Positions 17,181 to 25,848 of a stretch of 64,000 nt of DNA are shown piece after piece. This DNA comes from Levilactobacillus yonginensis. Lineage in GTDB: Bacteria; Bacillota; Bacilli; Lactobacillales; Lactobacillaceae. Every line of letters starts with the position of its first letter. Within the stretch, counting starts at the first letter, position 1. The translations under genes were made by a program, and so were the position numbers. The notes under the pieces are model-generated. The model had not been told where the DNA came from. It did no database searches and saw nothing but the letters and a program-made list of their open reading frames with translations. Where the stretch lies: contig NZ_OZ061549.1 of NCBI RefSeq assembly GCF_964065165.1, positions 2,170,001-2,234,000 on the forward strand, read 5' to 3'.

Positions 17181-17756
17181 ATGTCAGCAATCACGATTTT
17201 TGGTAAAGGTAACATGGGTCAATCAATCGGTGACGTCTTCAAGCAAGGCGGGAATCAGGTTAGTTTTATTGATTCTGCCGATCCCGTAGAAAACTTAGGA
17301 TCAATCGTTGTTCTGGCCGTTCCTTACAACGCTGCATTAAGCATTGCCAAGGCGAACCAGGCGGCATTAGCAGGGAAAATCGTTATCGATATTACGAACC
17401 CACTGAGCTTTGAAACTTGGGACGAATTAGTTGTCCCAGCTGATAGCTCAGCCGCAGCCCAAATTGCGGCTTTACTACCAGAATCTAAGGTTATCAAGGG
17501 CTTCAACACAACCTTTGCGGCAACCTTACAGAATCGCAAGGTCGGTGACCAAGCACAAACGACAGTTATGGCTGCGGGTGATGACGCTGATGCTAAGCAA
17601 GCATTTGCTGATGCATTGACCGACAGTGGTGTGGCTTTCGTTGATGCCGGTTCCTTGAAGCGGGCTCGTGAACTCGAAAGCTTTGGCTTCTTACAAATGA
17701 CCTTAGCGGCTAACGAAAAGATTGGCTGGACTGGTGGCTTCGGCGTTTTAAAGTAA
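17181..17756 (+). CDS. NAD(P)-binding Rossmann protein, NADPH:F420-reductase-like
   Basis: This 191-residue single-domain protein has an N-terminal dinucleotide-binding loop GKGNMGQSIG (residues 8-17), the strand VVLAVPYNA and the segment IDITNPL. It ends with the helix region LKRARELESFGFLQM. This is the fold annotated as NADPH-dependent F420 reductase family or pyrroline-5-carboxylate-reductase-like. Lactobacilli are not known to make F420, so the true substrate is unknown; a flavin or other redox partner is possible. The start ATG follows AGGGGG. It is divergent from the Rrf2 regulator and monocistronic. Confidence 0.85.
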   Translation: MSAITIFGKGNMGQSIGDVFKQGGNQVSFIDSADPVENLGSIVVLAVPYNAALSIAKANQAALAGKIVIDITNPLSFETWDELVVPADSSAAAQIAALLPESKVIKGFNTTFAATLQNRKVGDQAQTTVMAAGDDADAKQAFADALTDSGVAFVDAGSLKRARELESFGFLQMTLAANEKIGWTGGFGVLK

Positions 17757-17787
17757 ACCAATCAGTATAATAGAAGAGTGTAATATG

Positions 17788-17827
17788 GAGACTCAAGCAG
17801 AGGTGAAAAGTGCTTGAGTCTCTTTTT
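17788..17827 (+). terminator. Terminator of the Rossmann gene
   Basis: GAGACTCAAGCA (17788-17799) pairs with TGCTTGAGTCTC (17811-17822), followed by TTTTT. Confidence 0.92.
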
Positions 17828-17851
17828 GGGTAGTCCAATACGAAAATTGGA

Positions 17852-17888
17852 AAAGGGACCAACGTCATAATCAGACGTTGATCCCTTT
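17852..17888 (-). terminator. Terminator of the alcohol dehydrogenase gene
   Basis: A 15-bp stem, 17852-17866 with 17874-17888 (one G-U pair), with TTTT following on the minus strand. It lies about 80 bases after the dehydrogenase stop codon. Confidence 0.8.
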
Positions 17889-17965
17889 AATACTACAATA
17901 TAAATTTAATCATAATCGTGACTAATACTAGTGTAGCCAGAGGCGGCAAATAAAACGTTGGCTAG

Positions 17966-19006
17966 TTAGTCAACAACGACCAAGGACTTAATAGCTTCAC
18001 GCTTAGTCATTGCTTGGTAAGCATCATCGATGTCATCCAGAGCAAAGGACTTTGTGAAGACCTTACCGGGGTGAATGTCGCCATCCAGAACGGCCTTCAA
18101 CAAGAGTTGTTTGTCGTAAGTCGTTACGGAAGCAGGGCCCCCAGCAATAATCTTGTTGGTGTAGAAGGATGGTGCCATGTCGATCTTAGGTTCATGAGGC
18201 AGACCCACCCGGCCCACGATAGCACCTGGACGGGCGACCTTCATGGCCGTGTCGTTAGATTGTTCCGTACCGACACATTCCAAGACAGCGTCAGCGCCGG
18301 AGTTGTTGGTTAATGCCATGACTTTGGCAACGGCTTCGTCACCCCGTTCAGCAACAACGTCAGTGGCACCGAATTCCATGGCCAATTTTTGACGATCTTC
18401 GTGACGGCTCATTGCAATGATGCGCTTGGCACCACGCATTTGAGCGGAGATAACCCCACAGAGACCTACGGCACCGTCACCAACAACGACGACCGTGTCA
18501 CCAGTCTTAACGTTGGCTACGCGAGCAGCGTGGTAACCAGTTGCCATGACGTCGGCTAGGCTCAGCAAGGACTTCAGCATTTCGTCGCTGTAGTCGGCTG
18601 GCTTGCCAGGAATCTTAACCAAAGCCCACTCGCCGTGTTGGAAACGAATGTATTCGGATTGCACGTCACTACTGAAGTTGTCCGTGTGGTTCTGGCAAGC
18701 ACCGTCAAAGCCGGCCCGACAAGCAGCACAGTGGCCACAGCCGTGGGTAAATGGTGCAATGACAAAGTCACCGGGTTGAACGGTCGTGATGTCGGAACCG
18801 ACTTCTTCAACGATCCCAATAGCTTCGTGACCGGAGTTTTCGGAGTTTTTCGCCTTGTCTTCTAAGCCGCGGTAAGCCCAGAGATCTGAGCCACACACGC
18901 AAGTCCGGACAACGTGAATAATCACGTCATCAGGTGCCTGAATCTGAGGCATATCAGCGTCAACGACTTTAACCTTACCTGGTTCTACAAATACAGTTGA
19001 TTTCAT
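17966..19006 (-). CDS. Zinc-dependent alcohol dehydrogenase (MDR family)
   Basis: This 346-residue cytosolic dehydrogenase has the catalytic zinc site (Cys in CVCGSDLWAY, GHEAIG) and a structural zinc loop CGHCAACRAGFDGAC. Its Rossmann domain has VVVVGDGAVGLCG at about residues 167-179. The sequence style is that of the threonine/sorbitol/glutathione-independent formaldehyde dehydrogenase-like group; exact substrate cannot be assigned. ATG 19006 follows AGGAGG. A cre-like box lies in its promoter spacer, suggesting catabolite control. Confidence 0.92.
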   Translation of the reverse strand: MKSTVFVEPGKVKVVDADMPQIQAPDDVIIHVVRTCVCGSDLWAYRGLEDKAKNSENSGHEAIGIVEEVGSDITTVQPGDFVIAPFTHGCGHCAACRAGFDGACQNHTDNFSSDVQSEYIRFQHGEWALVKIPGKPADYSDEMLKSLLSLADVMATGYHAARVANVKTGDTVVVVGDGAVGLCGVISAQMRGAKRIIAMSRHEDRQKLAMEFGATDVVAERGDEAVAKVMALTNNSGADAVLECVGTEQSNDTAMKVARPGAIVGRVGLPHEPKIDMAPSFYTNKIIAGGPASVTTYDKQLLLKAVLDGDIHPGKVFTKSFALDDIDDAYQAMTKREAIKSLVVVD

Positions 19007-19035
19007 CGTGTTACCTCCTAGATGTTTCTATCAAA

Positions 19036-19064
19036 AGTTTAAGCGTTCACAAATTGTTTGTAAA
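19036..19064 (-). promoter_or_regulatory. Promoter with cre-like box, alcohol dehydrogenase
   Basis: Minus strand: TTTACA (19064-19059), a 17-base spacer and TAAACT (19041-19036). TTTAAGCGTTCACA (19038-19051, read on the plus strand) matches the CcpA cre consensus at 13 of 14 positions and lies across the spacer and -10. Confidence 0.5.
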
Positions 19065-19182
19065 GAATGATTACTTTCGTGATGGTGCTTGGTCATCATG
19101 GATTAGCTTAGTGGGAAATTACCGGCACGTTCAATGCTTATTGCGTATCATTGTCTATGCTTAATGTACATGAGTTGAATCG

Positions 19183-20058
19183 TTAGTCGGGCCACTTTGC
19201 CATGACTTGGTCGATCAAGGGTTGGACGCGTTGTTTTTCTGATCGCAAAAAGTTGGCGTAAATGGTCAGTTGCGCTTGGTCATCACTGATGGGAATCCGA
19301 ACGCGACTGTCATTTAGGGTAGTGGGGGATGCTTGGGTGGGATCGAGCGGATCAAAGATGGAGATGTTGGTACTGAAATAAGGAAAGTCAGCGAATTTTG
19401 TAATTTCATCGAAGGCTTCTCGCTGTTCCTGGTAGAGAAATTTGGCATTGGGAATTTCCTGCTGAATCACGTTACGCCACGGGCCAATATTAGTGAGGAC
19501 AATGAAGCTAAGATCTTTTAGCTCGGCGAAGGTGATGGTCGATTGATTAGCCTGAAACATAAATTTATTTAGATTGACTGCTAGCCGTTCGTAGCCAACT
19601 AGCTGAGAGCTGGTAGTTTTAGAGGCGAGCTTGTGATCGGAAAAAATTAGTGAGTAATCGTGGTTGATGAGTAGTGTGTCAATGTTGGTTGCCAATAGCT
19701 CGTGGTTGATCGTGACGTTGGTGGGCAGGGATAGTGTGTTCAAAACGTAGAGGGGCCCTGGCAGCGTGGTGCCAATTTGCAGGGTTCGTTGGTCTTGATC
19801 AAAGCTATGAATTCGTGCAACTGCTTGGTTCTGTGCTTGGAGCAGGGCAGTGGCTTCTTGGGTAGCCAATTCGCCGGTGGGGGTCAGACTGAGTCGGTTG
19901 GGTTGACGGTCAAATAATTGAACGCCGAGGTCACTCTCCAATTTTTGCATGCCCCGCGTAACGGTGGGTTGGGTGACGTTGAGCTGCGTTGCAGTTTCGG
20001 CTAGGGTGCCGGTCTGAGCAAAGGTCACCAACTCTTCTAATAAGTAGTTTTCTAACAT
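19183..20058 (-). CDS. LysR-family transcriptional regulator
   Basis: This 291-residue protein has an N-terminal winged helix (residues 1-60; ETATQLNVTQPTVTRGMQKL and LFDRQPNRLSLTPTGE) and a C-terminal two-lobed effector domain. ATG 20058 follows AGGAGG. It is divergent from the tandem aldo/keto reductase genes, the usual arrangement for a LysR activator and its target. The inducer is unknown, though a carbonyl compound is a reasonable guess. Confidence 0.93.
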   Translation of the reverse strand: MLENYLLEELVTFAQTGTLAETATQLNVTQPTVTRGMQKLESDLGVQLFDRQPNRLSLTPTGELATQEATALLQAQNQAVARIHSFDQDQRTLQIGTTLPGPLYVLNTLSLPTNVTINHELLATNIDTLLINHDYSLIFSDHKLASKTTSSQLVGYERLAVNLNKFMFQANQSTITFAELKDLSFIVLTNIGPWRNVIQQEIPNAKFLYQEQREAFDEITKFADFPYFSTNISIFDPLDPTQASPTTLNDSRVRIPISDDQAQLTIYANFLRSEKQRVQPLIDQVMAKWPD

Positions 20059-20075
20059 AACAAGTCCCTCCTAGT

Positions 20076-20140
20076 ATACGTCACCTGTATGCTAGCATGT
20101 TTATCTGGTAATTTTCAACTAAGGCGTTTGCCAGTATAGT
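20076..20140 (+). promoter_or_regulatory. LysR/AKR divergent control region
   Basis: ATAC-N7-GTAT (20076-20090) is a candidate T-N11-A type LysR site. It is followed by TATGCTAGCATG with dyad symmetry (20089-20098). TATAGT (20135-20140) is a plausible -10 for the reductase genes; the -35 (TTTCAA, 20113-20118) is weak, as expected for an activated promoter. Confidence 0.45.
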
Positions 20141-20176
20141 AGAGTCATTCAAGACATGAAGGGATGGACCAGCAAA

Positions 20177-21043
20177 ATGACTACTGTACCAACAATTAAA
20201 TTAAATAACGGGGTTGAGATGCCTCAACTAGGATTTGGCGTTTTCCAAGTACCTGATTTAAAGGAATGTGAAGAAGCCGTCGTCACCGCATTGCAAGCCG
20301 GTTATCGGTTACTTGATACCGCAACGGCTTATCAGAACGAAGAGGCGGTCGGTCGTGCCATCAAGAGAAGCGGCGTGCCGCGTGATGAAATCTTTGTTAC
20401 ATCAAAGTTGTGGGTGTCAGAATTTACTTATGAACGTGCTCAGCAGGGAATCAACGATTCTTTACAGCGGTTAGGTTTAGACTATATGGACCTATACTTG
20501 TTGCATCAACCCTATGGTGACACGATGGGGGCTTGGCGCGCTTTGGAAGAAGCCCAACAAGCTGGCAAGATTCGCGCGATCGGCGTCTCCAACTTTTATG
20601 CCGATCAACTGAAAAATTTAGAGTTGACGATGACGGTCAAGCCAGCCATCAATCAAATTGAAATCAATCCTTGGTACCAACAGCCCGAAGAGGTGCAGTT
20701 CAGTCAAGGCGAAAACGTACGAGTTGAAGCCTGGGCCCCCTTCGCTGAAGGGAAACACAATATTTTCCAAAATGAAACGATTGCCCAAATTGCGCAGGCT
20801 CACGGCAAGGCAACGGGACAGGTGATTTTGCGGTGGCTGCTTCAACGAGGTATTACGGTAATTCCGAAGTCAGTTCACAAGGAACGGATGATTGAAAACA
20901 TGAACGTGTTTGACTTTGAATTGACGGACGCTGAAATGCGAGTGATGCAGTCGTTAGATAAGCAAGAGAGTCAGTTCTTTGATCACCGTGATCCCGTAAC
21001 GATTGAACAAATTTTTGGATCAAGTTTGAAGCAACTTAGCTAA
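20177..21043 (+). CDS. Aldo/keto reductase (first of tandem pair)
   Basis: This 288-residue TIM-barrel NADPH-dependent reductase has the catalytic tetrad Asp (LLDTATAYQNE), Tyr (same motif), Lys (VTSKLW) and His (LYLLHQPYG). The cofactor loop is VIPKSVHKERMIENM. I place the start at ATG 20177, because AAGGGATGG precedes it and an upstream in-frame ATG (20156) would sit only about 16 bases after the -10. It is related to 2,5-diketo-gluconate/glyoxal-reducing AKR5-type enzymes. The second reductase follows after 12 bases. Confidence 0.9.
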   Translation: MTTVPTIKLNNGVEMPQLGFGVFQVPDLKECEEAVVTALQAGYRLLDTATAYQNEEAVGRAIKRSGVPRDEIFVTSKLWVSEFTYERAQQGINDSLQRLGLDYMDLYLLHQPYGDTMGAWRALEEAQQAGKIRAIGVSNFYADQLKNLELTMTVKPAINQIEINPWYQQPEEVQFSQGENVRVEAWAPFAEGKHNIFQNETIAQIAQAHGKATGQVILRWLLQRGITVIPKSVHKERMIENMNVFDFELTDAEMRVMQSLDKQESQFFDHRDPVTIEQIFGSSLKQLS

Positions 21044-21055
21044 GGAGAGATGACA

Positions 21056-21922
21056 ATGACAAATGCGCCAACGATTAAATTAAATGATGGTCATGACATT
21101 CCTGCCATTGGGTTTGGGACTTTCCAAATCCCGAGTGATGGGTCAACTTACCGTGCCGTACTCGAAGCTTTGCAGCTGGGCTATCGGCATATCGATACTG
21201 CTGTGGCATACTTTAACGAGACTGAAGTTGGGCAAGCTATTGCTGATAGCGGCATTCCACGTGACCAAATTTGGGTGACGAGCAAGTTGTGGCTCCAAGA
21301 TTTTGGCTATGAAGCAGCTAAGCAGGCCATTGATGTTTCCTTAAAAAAACTCGGATTGGCTTACATGGATCTTTACCTGATCCATCAACCTTATGGGGAT
21401 GTTCCCGGTGCTTGGCGCGCAATGGAAGAGGCCCAACTGGCGGGCAAGATTCGCTCAATTGGGGTTTCTAATATGACGCCTAAGATTTGGCAGAAGTTTG
21501 TGCCGCAGTTTGAGACAATGCCCGCCGTTAACCAAGTTGAGTTTAATCCGTACTTCCAGCAACAACCGTTACGCCAATTGATGGCTGAAAATGACGTGAA
21601 GCTGGAGGCCTGGGCGCCACTTGGTCAGGGGAATCAGGCATTGCTCAACAATCCCGTGATTACCAGTCTAGCCCAAAAGTACGGCAAGAATGCCGGTCAA
21701 ATCATCTTAAGATTTGAAAATCAACTGGGCGTTATTGTTTTTCCTAAGTCGGTCCACGCTGCTCGCATTAAGAGCAATTTGGCTATCTTTGATTTCAAAC
21801 TGACGCCAGCTGAGATGACGACTCTGGCTGGCTTGGATAAGGGCAAAGGGATGCATGATCCGGATGCTGACGGTGTTCAAGAGACGTTATTAGCTGCGTT
21901 CGACGTTCACGCTGACGACTAG
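21056..21922 (+). CDS. Aldo/keto reductase (second of tandem pair)
   Basis: This 288-residue paralogue of the preceding gene keeps the tetrad: Asp/Tyr in HIDTAVAYFNE, Lys in VTSKLW, His in LYLIHQPYG. The phosphate-binding loop is VFPKSVHAARI. ATG 21056 is preferred over ATG 21050, because AAGGAG at 21042-21047 is 8 bases from the former and only 2 from the latter. The two genes form an operon and probably arose by duplication and divergence. They likely detoxify or ferment small aldehydes or ketones. Confidence 0.92.
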   Translation: MTNAPTIKLNDGHDIPAIGFGTFQIPSDGSTYRAVLEALQLGYRHIDTAVAYFNETEVGQAIADSGIPRDQIWVTSKLWLQDFGYEAAKQAIDVSLKKLGLAYMDLYLIHQPYGDVPGAWRAMEEAQLAGKIRSIGVSNMTPKIWQKFVPQFETMPAVNQVEFNPYFQQQPLRQLMAENDVKLEAWAPLGQGNQALLNNPVITSLAQKYGKNAGQIILRFENQLGVIVFPKSVHAARIKSNLAIFDFKLTPAEMTTLAGLDKGKGMHDPDADGVQETLLAAFDVHADD

Positions 21923-21942
21923 CGGTTGTGAGTGAAAGATTG

Positions 21943-21980
21943 ATAGGCGGTGCTGCCAGTGAGCGGTGCCGTCTATTTTT
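21943..21980 (+). terminator. Terminator of the AKR operon
   Basis: ATAGGCGG (21943-21950) pairs with CCGTCTAT (21969-21976), an inner CTGC/GCGG helix may form, and TTTTT follows. Confidence 0.75.
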
Positions 21981-22054
21981 GTCGAATGCGCTCAGTTAGA
22001 GTGACCCCTCTGGTATAATGGAAGTCATTGTGAAAACAGGTAGCGGAGGAAAAC

Positions 22055-23224
22055 ATGAAGAGTAAAGATTATCAATTGAAGATTCCGGCGGCGGTCAGTG
22101 AACAGCTGCAATTGCTGGAAGATACGCCAGTTAAACTGGTTGTGAAGCGGGACCGGTTAGTCGTCCAGTTTGCGGAACCCCGCCAACAGGTCTTCCAAAA
22201 ACGGGTAGTATTCTGGCCGCTCTTACTGGCCCTGTTTGCGAGTGTGGGGTTCTTTATTTTTTGTGTTTCGCAGGGGATGCACACGGTGAAACTGGTGGGG
22301 GAACAGTCTCTGGCAACGGCTATTATTCTGGTAGGGGTGGTGTTGGGGACATTACTCTTCGCGGGGTTCTTTATCCATGACCGTAATAATCCCTTGAATC
22401 ACTTTACGAAAAATATCTACTGGCGAAACTTTCCGGTTATTGTGTTGTCATTTGCATTGATTCTGGCGTTAGTTCTCAGCGGGAGTATGTGGCTGTTAGG
22501 TGTCTTATTTAATGGCGCCATCTTTGGCTCGTTTACGGCTAGCATTATTCTCTTTGTCTTTAGTTTGGTTGTGAATGCCACGATGGTCTACTTTTCACTG
22601 ATGGTAGATGCTGGTGTCTTGACCACTGTGCTGACGTTGGTCATCATCAGTGGTGTCGTCATCTCCATGGCCGTGAACAATCAGAAGTACTGGTGGCAAC
22701 ACAACCTCAGCTTTCTGGGAACGAACGGGGCGTCTAGTGGCTGGCAATTCAATGCGACGTTGATTTTCGCAGCGTTATTGATGATTGCCCTGATTGATTA
22801 CCTTTTCGTGAGTCTGCATGAGGTCTTTCCCAATTCACGTCGTCTTTGGGTGTTACGTATTCTGTTAACGCTAACGGCAGTGGACTTGGGAATGGTGGGA
22901 GTCTTCCCTAACAACGCTATTTCTCATGACCTACACGATCAAGTGGCAACTTTCTTGGTGTACTTTATCATTGCCCTGATTATAGGCGTTCGTTGGTTGT
23001 TACCTCAGATTACGCGGGACTTCTTGTACCTGTCGTACGGAGTGGGGGTAGCGCTGGTGATTGCTGAAATCCTATTTAGATGGTTGGGGTACTTCTCATT
23101 GACGGCGTTTGAATTGATTGCCTTTGTCATGGCATTTGGGTGGTTGTTGATGCTCCTGGAACAGATTGAGGGATTGATTACAGCTGGAACGGAAGGCATG
23201 ATTCAACAGACTAAACGTGTTTGA
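22055..23224 (+). CDS. DUF998-like polytopic membrane protein with AbrB-like N-terminus
   Basis: This 389-residue protein has a soluble N-terminus of about 45 residues with the pattern QLKIPAAVSEQL...VKLVVKRDRLVVQF, which looks like a SpoVT/AbrB swapped-hairpin domain. It is followed by about ten membrane helices. The membrane part resembles DUF998 proteins (VNNQKYWWQHNLSFLGTNGA, then HDLHDQVATFLVYF). Function is unknown. ATG 22055 follows GCGGAGG. A DNA-binding-type domain joined to a membrane protein suggests a membrane-tethered sensor or a multimerisation module, but this is inference. Confidence 0.8.
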   Translation: MKSKDYQLKIPAAVSEQLQLLEDTPVKLVVKRDRLVVQFAEPRQQVFQKRVVFWPLLLALFASVGFFIFCVSQGMHTVKLVGEQSLATAIILVGVVLGTLLFAGFFIHDRNNPLNHFTKNIYWRNFPVIVLSFALILALVLSGSMWLLGVLFNGAIFGSFTASIILFVFSLVVNATMVYFSLMVDAGVLTTVLTLVIISGVVISMAVNNQKYWWQHNLSFLGTNGASSGWQFNATLIFAALLMIALIDYLFVSLHEVFPNSRRLWVLRILLTLTAVDLGMVGVFPNNAISHDLHDQVATFLVYFIIALIIGVRWLLPQITRDFLYLSYGVGVALVIAEILFRWLGYFSLTAFELIAFVMAFGWLLMLLEQIEGLITAGTEGMIQQTKRV

Positions 23225-23239
23225 AAGCGGTCAGAGAAG

Positions 23240-23350
23240 AGAGTGAGAGAAACGTGGGTTAGTGGGTGATCGTTAGCGGCAACCGACGAATAATTCTGAT
23301 ATTGGCTGGCTTGCTTATCGGGGGTTCAGCGGAATTGTCTGGATATAGTT
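23240..23350 (+). repeat. Degenerate terminator-proximal repeat
   Basis: The segment around AATAATTCTGATATTGGCTG (from 23289) and TTATCGGGGGTTCAGC resembles 62898-62942 (AATAATTCTGGTCTTGGATG, TCTATCGGGGTTAAGC). Both lie upstream of a strong terminator. Confidence 0.4.
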
Positions 23351-23359
23351 CAGAACCCA

Positions 23360-23396
23360 AGAAAAGGGTCGAGATGGTATGTCTCGACCCTTTTCT
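23360..23396. terminator. Bidirectional terminator
   Basis: A perfect 15-bp stem, 23360-23374 with 23382-23396, ending in TTTTCT. It separates the convergent DUF998-like gene and the small secreted protein gene. Confidence 0.9.
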
Positions 23397-23404
23397 GTTG
23401 CGGT

Positions 23405-23947
23405 TTAGTTGTGATGGTTTTTAACAGTGAGATTAGGCACCATCTGCCGAACAGCCCGTCCCTTGTGATGTTGACTGATAGTTGCTGCAATTTTAGTTAA
23501 TCTGGTAGCCTGAGTCATATCCTTGCTAAAAGAGTGGACGATGAAGCTGTTGTAGGTGACCGTTTGCTTAGCGGTGAGTTTAAAACGGTTGGGTTCAAGA
23601 TTTTTGTCCTGATCTGTCGTGTTTTGGTCGGGCCAGACAAGATATTGGGGGTGGCCGTGGTGGGGGTAAACTTCAACTTGCCAACCAGCCTTAAAGTCGG
23701 AAGCTTCTTGCCATCGTTGTAACTTGGTATATTTCAAGGCGTAATAAATGATGGCGGCGTAACGGAGTTTTTCGTGTTGTTTGAGCTCGGTCACGGTGAG
23801 AAGGTTGTTGGGGCGTTTGGGTTTGTTAGGTTTTGTAGTTGCTGTGGTAGCTTGGGTCGGCTGGTGCTGCTGATTTAAGGCCCAACCGCCGCCCAGAAGC
23901 AGGAGTACCAGTAAGATTAGACTTCCAAATAGTAGTGATTTTTTCAT
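23405..23947 (-). CDS. Secreted or membrane-anchored protein of unknown function
   Basis: This 180-residue protein starts at ATG 23947 after AGAGGA. An N-terminal hydrophobic segment (about residues 4-23, no lipobox) is followed by a Thr/Lys/Pro linker (about 30-48) and a soluble domain of about 130 residues. The domain has YAAIIYYALKYTKL and GWQVEVYPHHGHPQYLVW. I do not recognise the family, although the latter segment recalls small lactobacillar exported proteins of the DUF4767 kind. The nearest minus-strand gene upstream is the Apf-like gene. Confidence 0.75.
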   Translation of the reverse strand: MKKSLLFGSLILLVLLLLGGGWALNQQHQPTQATTATTKPNKPKRPNNLLTVTELKQHEKLRYAAIIYYALKYTKLQRWQEASDFKAGWQVEVYPHHGHPQYLVWPDQNTTDQDKNLEPNRFKLTAKQTVTYNSFIVHSFSKDMTQATRLTKIAATISQHHKGRAVRQMVPNLTVKNHHN

Positions 23948-24103
23948 GATAAACGCGCGTCCTCTTTGACTGTTTTCCTCTAGCTTACGAGACTTGGTCG
24001 GATTGGACAACTTAAGTTGTGGTAAAGAAAGATGATTAAAGTGTCATATAATCGGTACTTATAGGATTCTGAGGCACTCTACCGGCCTATTTTAGGATGA
24101 AAA

Positions 24104-24139
24104 AACCGATCAAACGTTGAAATAAACGTTCGATCGGTT
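24104..24139 (-). terminator. Terminator of the Apf-like gene
   Basis: AACCGATCAAACGTT (24104-24118) pairs with AACGTTCGATCGGTT (24125-24139) apart from one position. On the minus strand the hairpin is followed by TTTTTT. Confidence 0.85.
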
Positions 24140-24147
24140 GCTTGTGT

Positions 24148-24549
24148 TTAGTACCAGTGATGATGTTGCCAGAATGACTTAGCCTTAGTCCAAGTCTTGT
24201 AACGATTCTTCACGTACTTGTTAGCGGTCTTTTCTTGGTTAACAGCTGAGAGGTCACCGTGCAGGTAAGACTTCAGTAATTGGTAGCGGCCGTAACAGTT
24301 ACCGTTGCGGGCCTTGTAACTGTAGCGAGATTCGCGGAAAGCAATCCACTTTTTGGCAGCTTTTTGCTTCTTGGATAACCCGGAGTTGATTTTAGAGATT
24401 TTCTTTTTTTGTGAGGCAGATAATTTCTTGGCTGCTTGGGCAGTCGTCGGTTCTTGGTTAGTCAGACTTGACGTCACATCGGTAGCCATACCGAAGGCGA
24501 AGCCGAAAAGTAGTAATAGTGTTGCAAATTTGATTTTTAGTTTTGACAT
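24148..24549 (-). CDS. Apf-like secreted protein (lysozyme-like C-terminal domain)
   Basis: This 133-residue protein has a signal peptide with probable cleavage after TTAQA (about residue 38). A lysine-rich segment follows, then the C-terminal Apf motif series KWIAFRESRYSYKARNG, CYGRYQLLKSYLHGD, KTANKYVKNRYKTW and WQHHHWY. This is the end domain of aggregation-promoting factors and related transglycosylase-like surface proteins of lactobacilli, with the presumed catalytic Glu in FRES. It lacks the LysM or long linker region of typical Apf proteins, so it is a minimal form. Acts at or near the cell wall. Confidence 0.85.
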   Translation of the reverse strand: MSKLKIKFATLLLLFGFAFGMATDVTSSLTNQEPTTAQAAKKLSASQKKKISKINSGLSKKQKAAKKWIAFRESRYSYKARNGNCYGRYQLLKSYLHGDLSAVNQEKTANKYVKNRYKTWTKAKSFWQHHHWY

Positions 24550-24834
24550 ATTTTATTTAAACACTCTTCCTATTCCGTATAATCTATGCTACTAGCATAC
24601 CCGAGGAGTGTTGCAATTAGATTACTAAGCAGTTAAAAGGGCGTCACATAAGATTAAATAATATTTCAAGGGAATGGTCGACATACTTAAGCGTACAAGT
24701 TATTTATAAGTAACAGTACGGCGTATTGCCGGTCTGATGCGGTTTGGACCACAGCTTAATAATTAACGGGATAATAAATGATTGTAAAACAAGATTTATC
24801 AAATTTGCGACACTGTGGCTTAACTTGGTGAATT
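24550..24834. other. Intergenic region between uppP and the Apf-like gene
   Basis: AT-rich and without a supportable gene. It should carry the promoter of the Apf-like gene (TATACG near 24576 on the minus strand is a weak candidate). No clear uppP terminator is visible. Confidence 0.35.
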
Positions 24835-25662
24835 TTACCGAAAAAAGCCAAAGTAACCAATGACAATGATTCCCAAGATAATCCGATACCAACCAAATAA
24901 TTTGAAATCATTATTCCGAATATACCGCAAGAGAAACTTGATCGATAAAAAGGCCACCACGAATGAAACAATGACGCCAGTGAGGAGTACGATGAGTTGA
25001 CTACTGGTAAAGTGGTTGCCGTGCAGAAAGTATTTTAGAATCTTTAAGGAAGAGGCACCGAACATCGTGGGAATAGCCAGAAAGAAGGAAAATTCGGTGG
25101 CCACATAGCGTGAGGTTCCCAGCAGGATTCCCCCTAGAATGGTTGCACCGGAGCGTGAGGTTCCCGGTACCATGGCCAGAACTTGAAACAGACCGATCCA
25201 GACGGCCATGCTCATGGGCAGGCGGTTGAGATCGTCAAAGCGAGGACGTTGGTGTCGATTGTAAGTTTCGATGATAATGAACAAAATCCCATAGATAATC
25301 AAAGTTGTGGCGATAACCTGCCAGTTGGTCAGGTGAGCGTCCATCCAGTCATTTAGGGGGAGTCCCACGATGATTGATGGCAACACGGCCACAATAACTT
25401 TTAACCACAGAGCCCAGGTTTGATGGCGCTGCAAGCTGCTCTTACCAGGAGCCCAAGGGTTCAATTTGTTAAAATAGAGGACTAGGACGGCCAGGATGGC
25501 GCCCAGCTGGATGACCACCATGAACATATTGATGAAGGCAGTGGACTCGTTGAGTTTGATGAATTCATCTGCCAGGTATAGATGTCCGGTGGAACTAATT
25601 GGTAGAAATTCGGTGACCCCTTCGATGATGCCGAGAATGACAGCTTTAATGATATCTAACAC
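24835..25662 (-). CDS. uppP: Undecaprenyl-diphosphatase UppP/BacA
   Basis: This 275-residue integral membrane enzyme recycles undecaprenyl diphosphate to undecaprenyl phosphate for peptidoglycan and teichoic acid synthesis; excess confers bacitracin tolerance. The two active-site motifs are present: [14 protein letters not shown] (about residues 16-29) and [13 protein letters not shown] (about 158-170), with about eight helices. The start is set at GTG 25662, where AAAGGAG lies 9 bases upstream and the length matches the usual 276 or so residues. An upstream ATG (25707) would add an atypical soluble N-terminus. Confidence 0.96.
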   Translation of the reverse strand: MLDIIKAVILGIIEGVTEFLPISSTGHLYLADEFIKLNESTAFINMFMVVIQLGAILAVLVLYFNKLNPWAPGKSSLQRHQTWALWLKVIVAVLPSIIVGLPLNDWMDAHLTNWQVIATTLIIYGILFIIIETYNRHQRPRFDDLNRLPMSMAVWIGLFQVLAMVPGTSRSGATILGGILLGTSRYVATEFSFFLAIPTMFGASSLKILKYFLHGNHFTSSQLIVLLTGVIVSFVVAFLSIKFLLRYIRNNDFKLFGWYRIILGIIVIGYFGFFR

Positions 25663-25777
25663 GATTGGTTCTCCTTTAATATGTAGAGTTGCAGTAAGCT
25701 CAATCATACAGGATGGATGTAAAGTAGCCGTATTAGTTTGGTAAATGGTTAGTAAACGTTTAGTCAGGCAGAGAAAA

Positions 25778-25801
25778 AGGTCCGGGAATAATCCCAGACC
25801 T
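25778..25801 (-). terminator. Terminator of the secreted-protein gene at 25849
   Basis: AGGTCCGGG (25778-25786) pairs with CCCAGACCT (25793-25801) with one mismatch, with a T-run on the minus strand from the AAAAA at 25774-25778. Confidence 0.7.
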
Positions 25802-25848
25802 GGTTGCTGTATTTAATCGCGTTAATTATCTGCGGGCATACGCTACCT

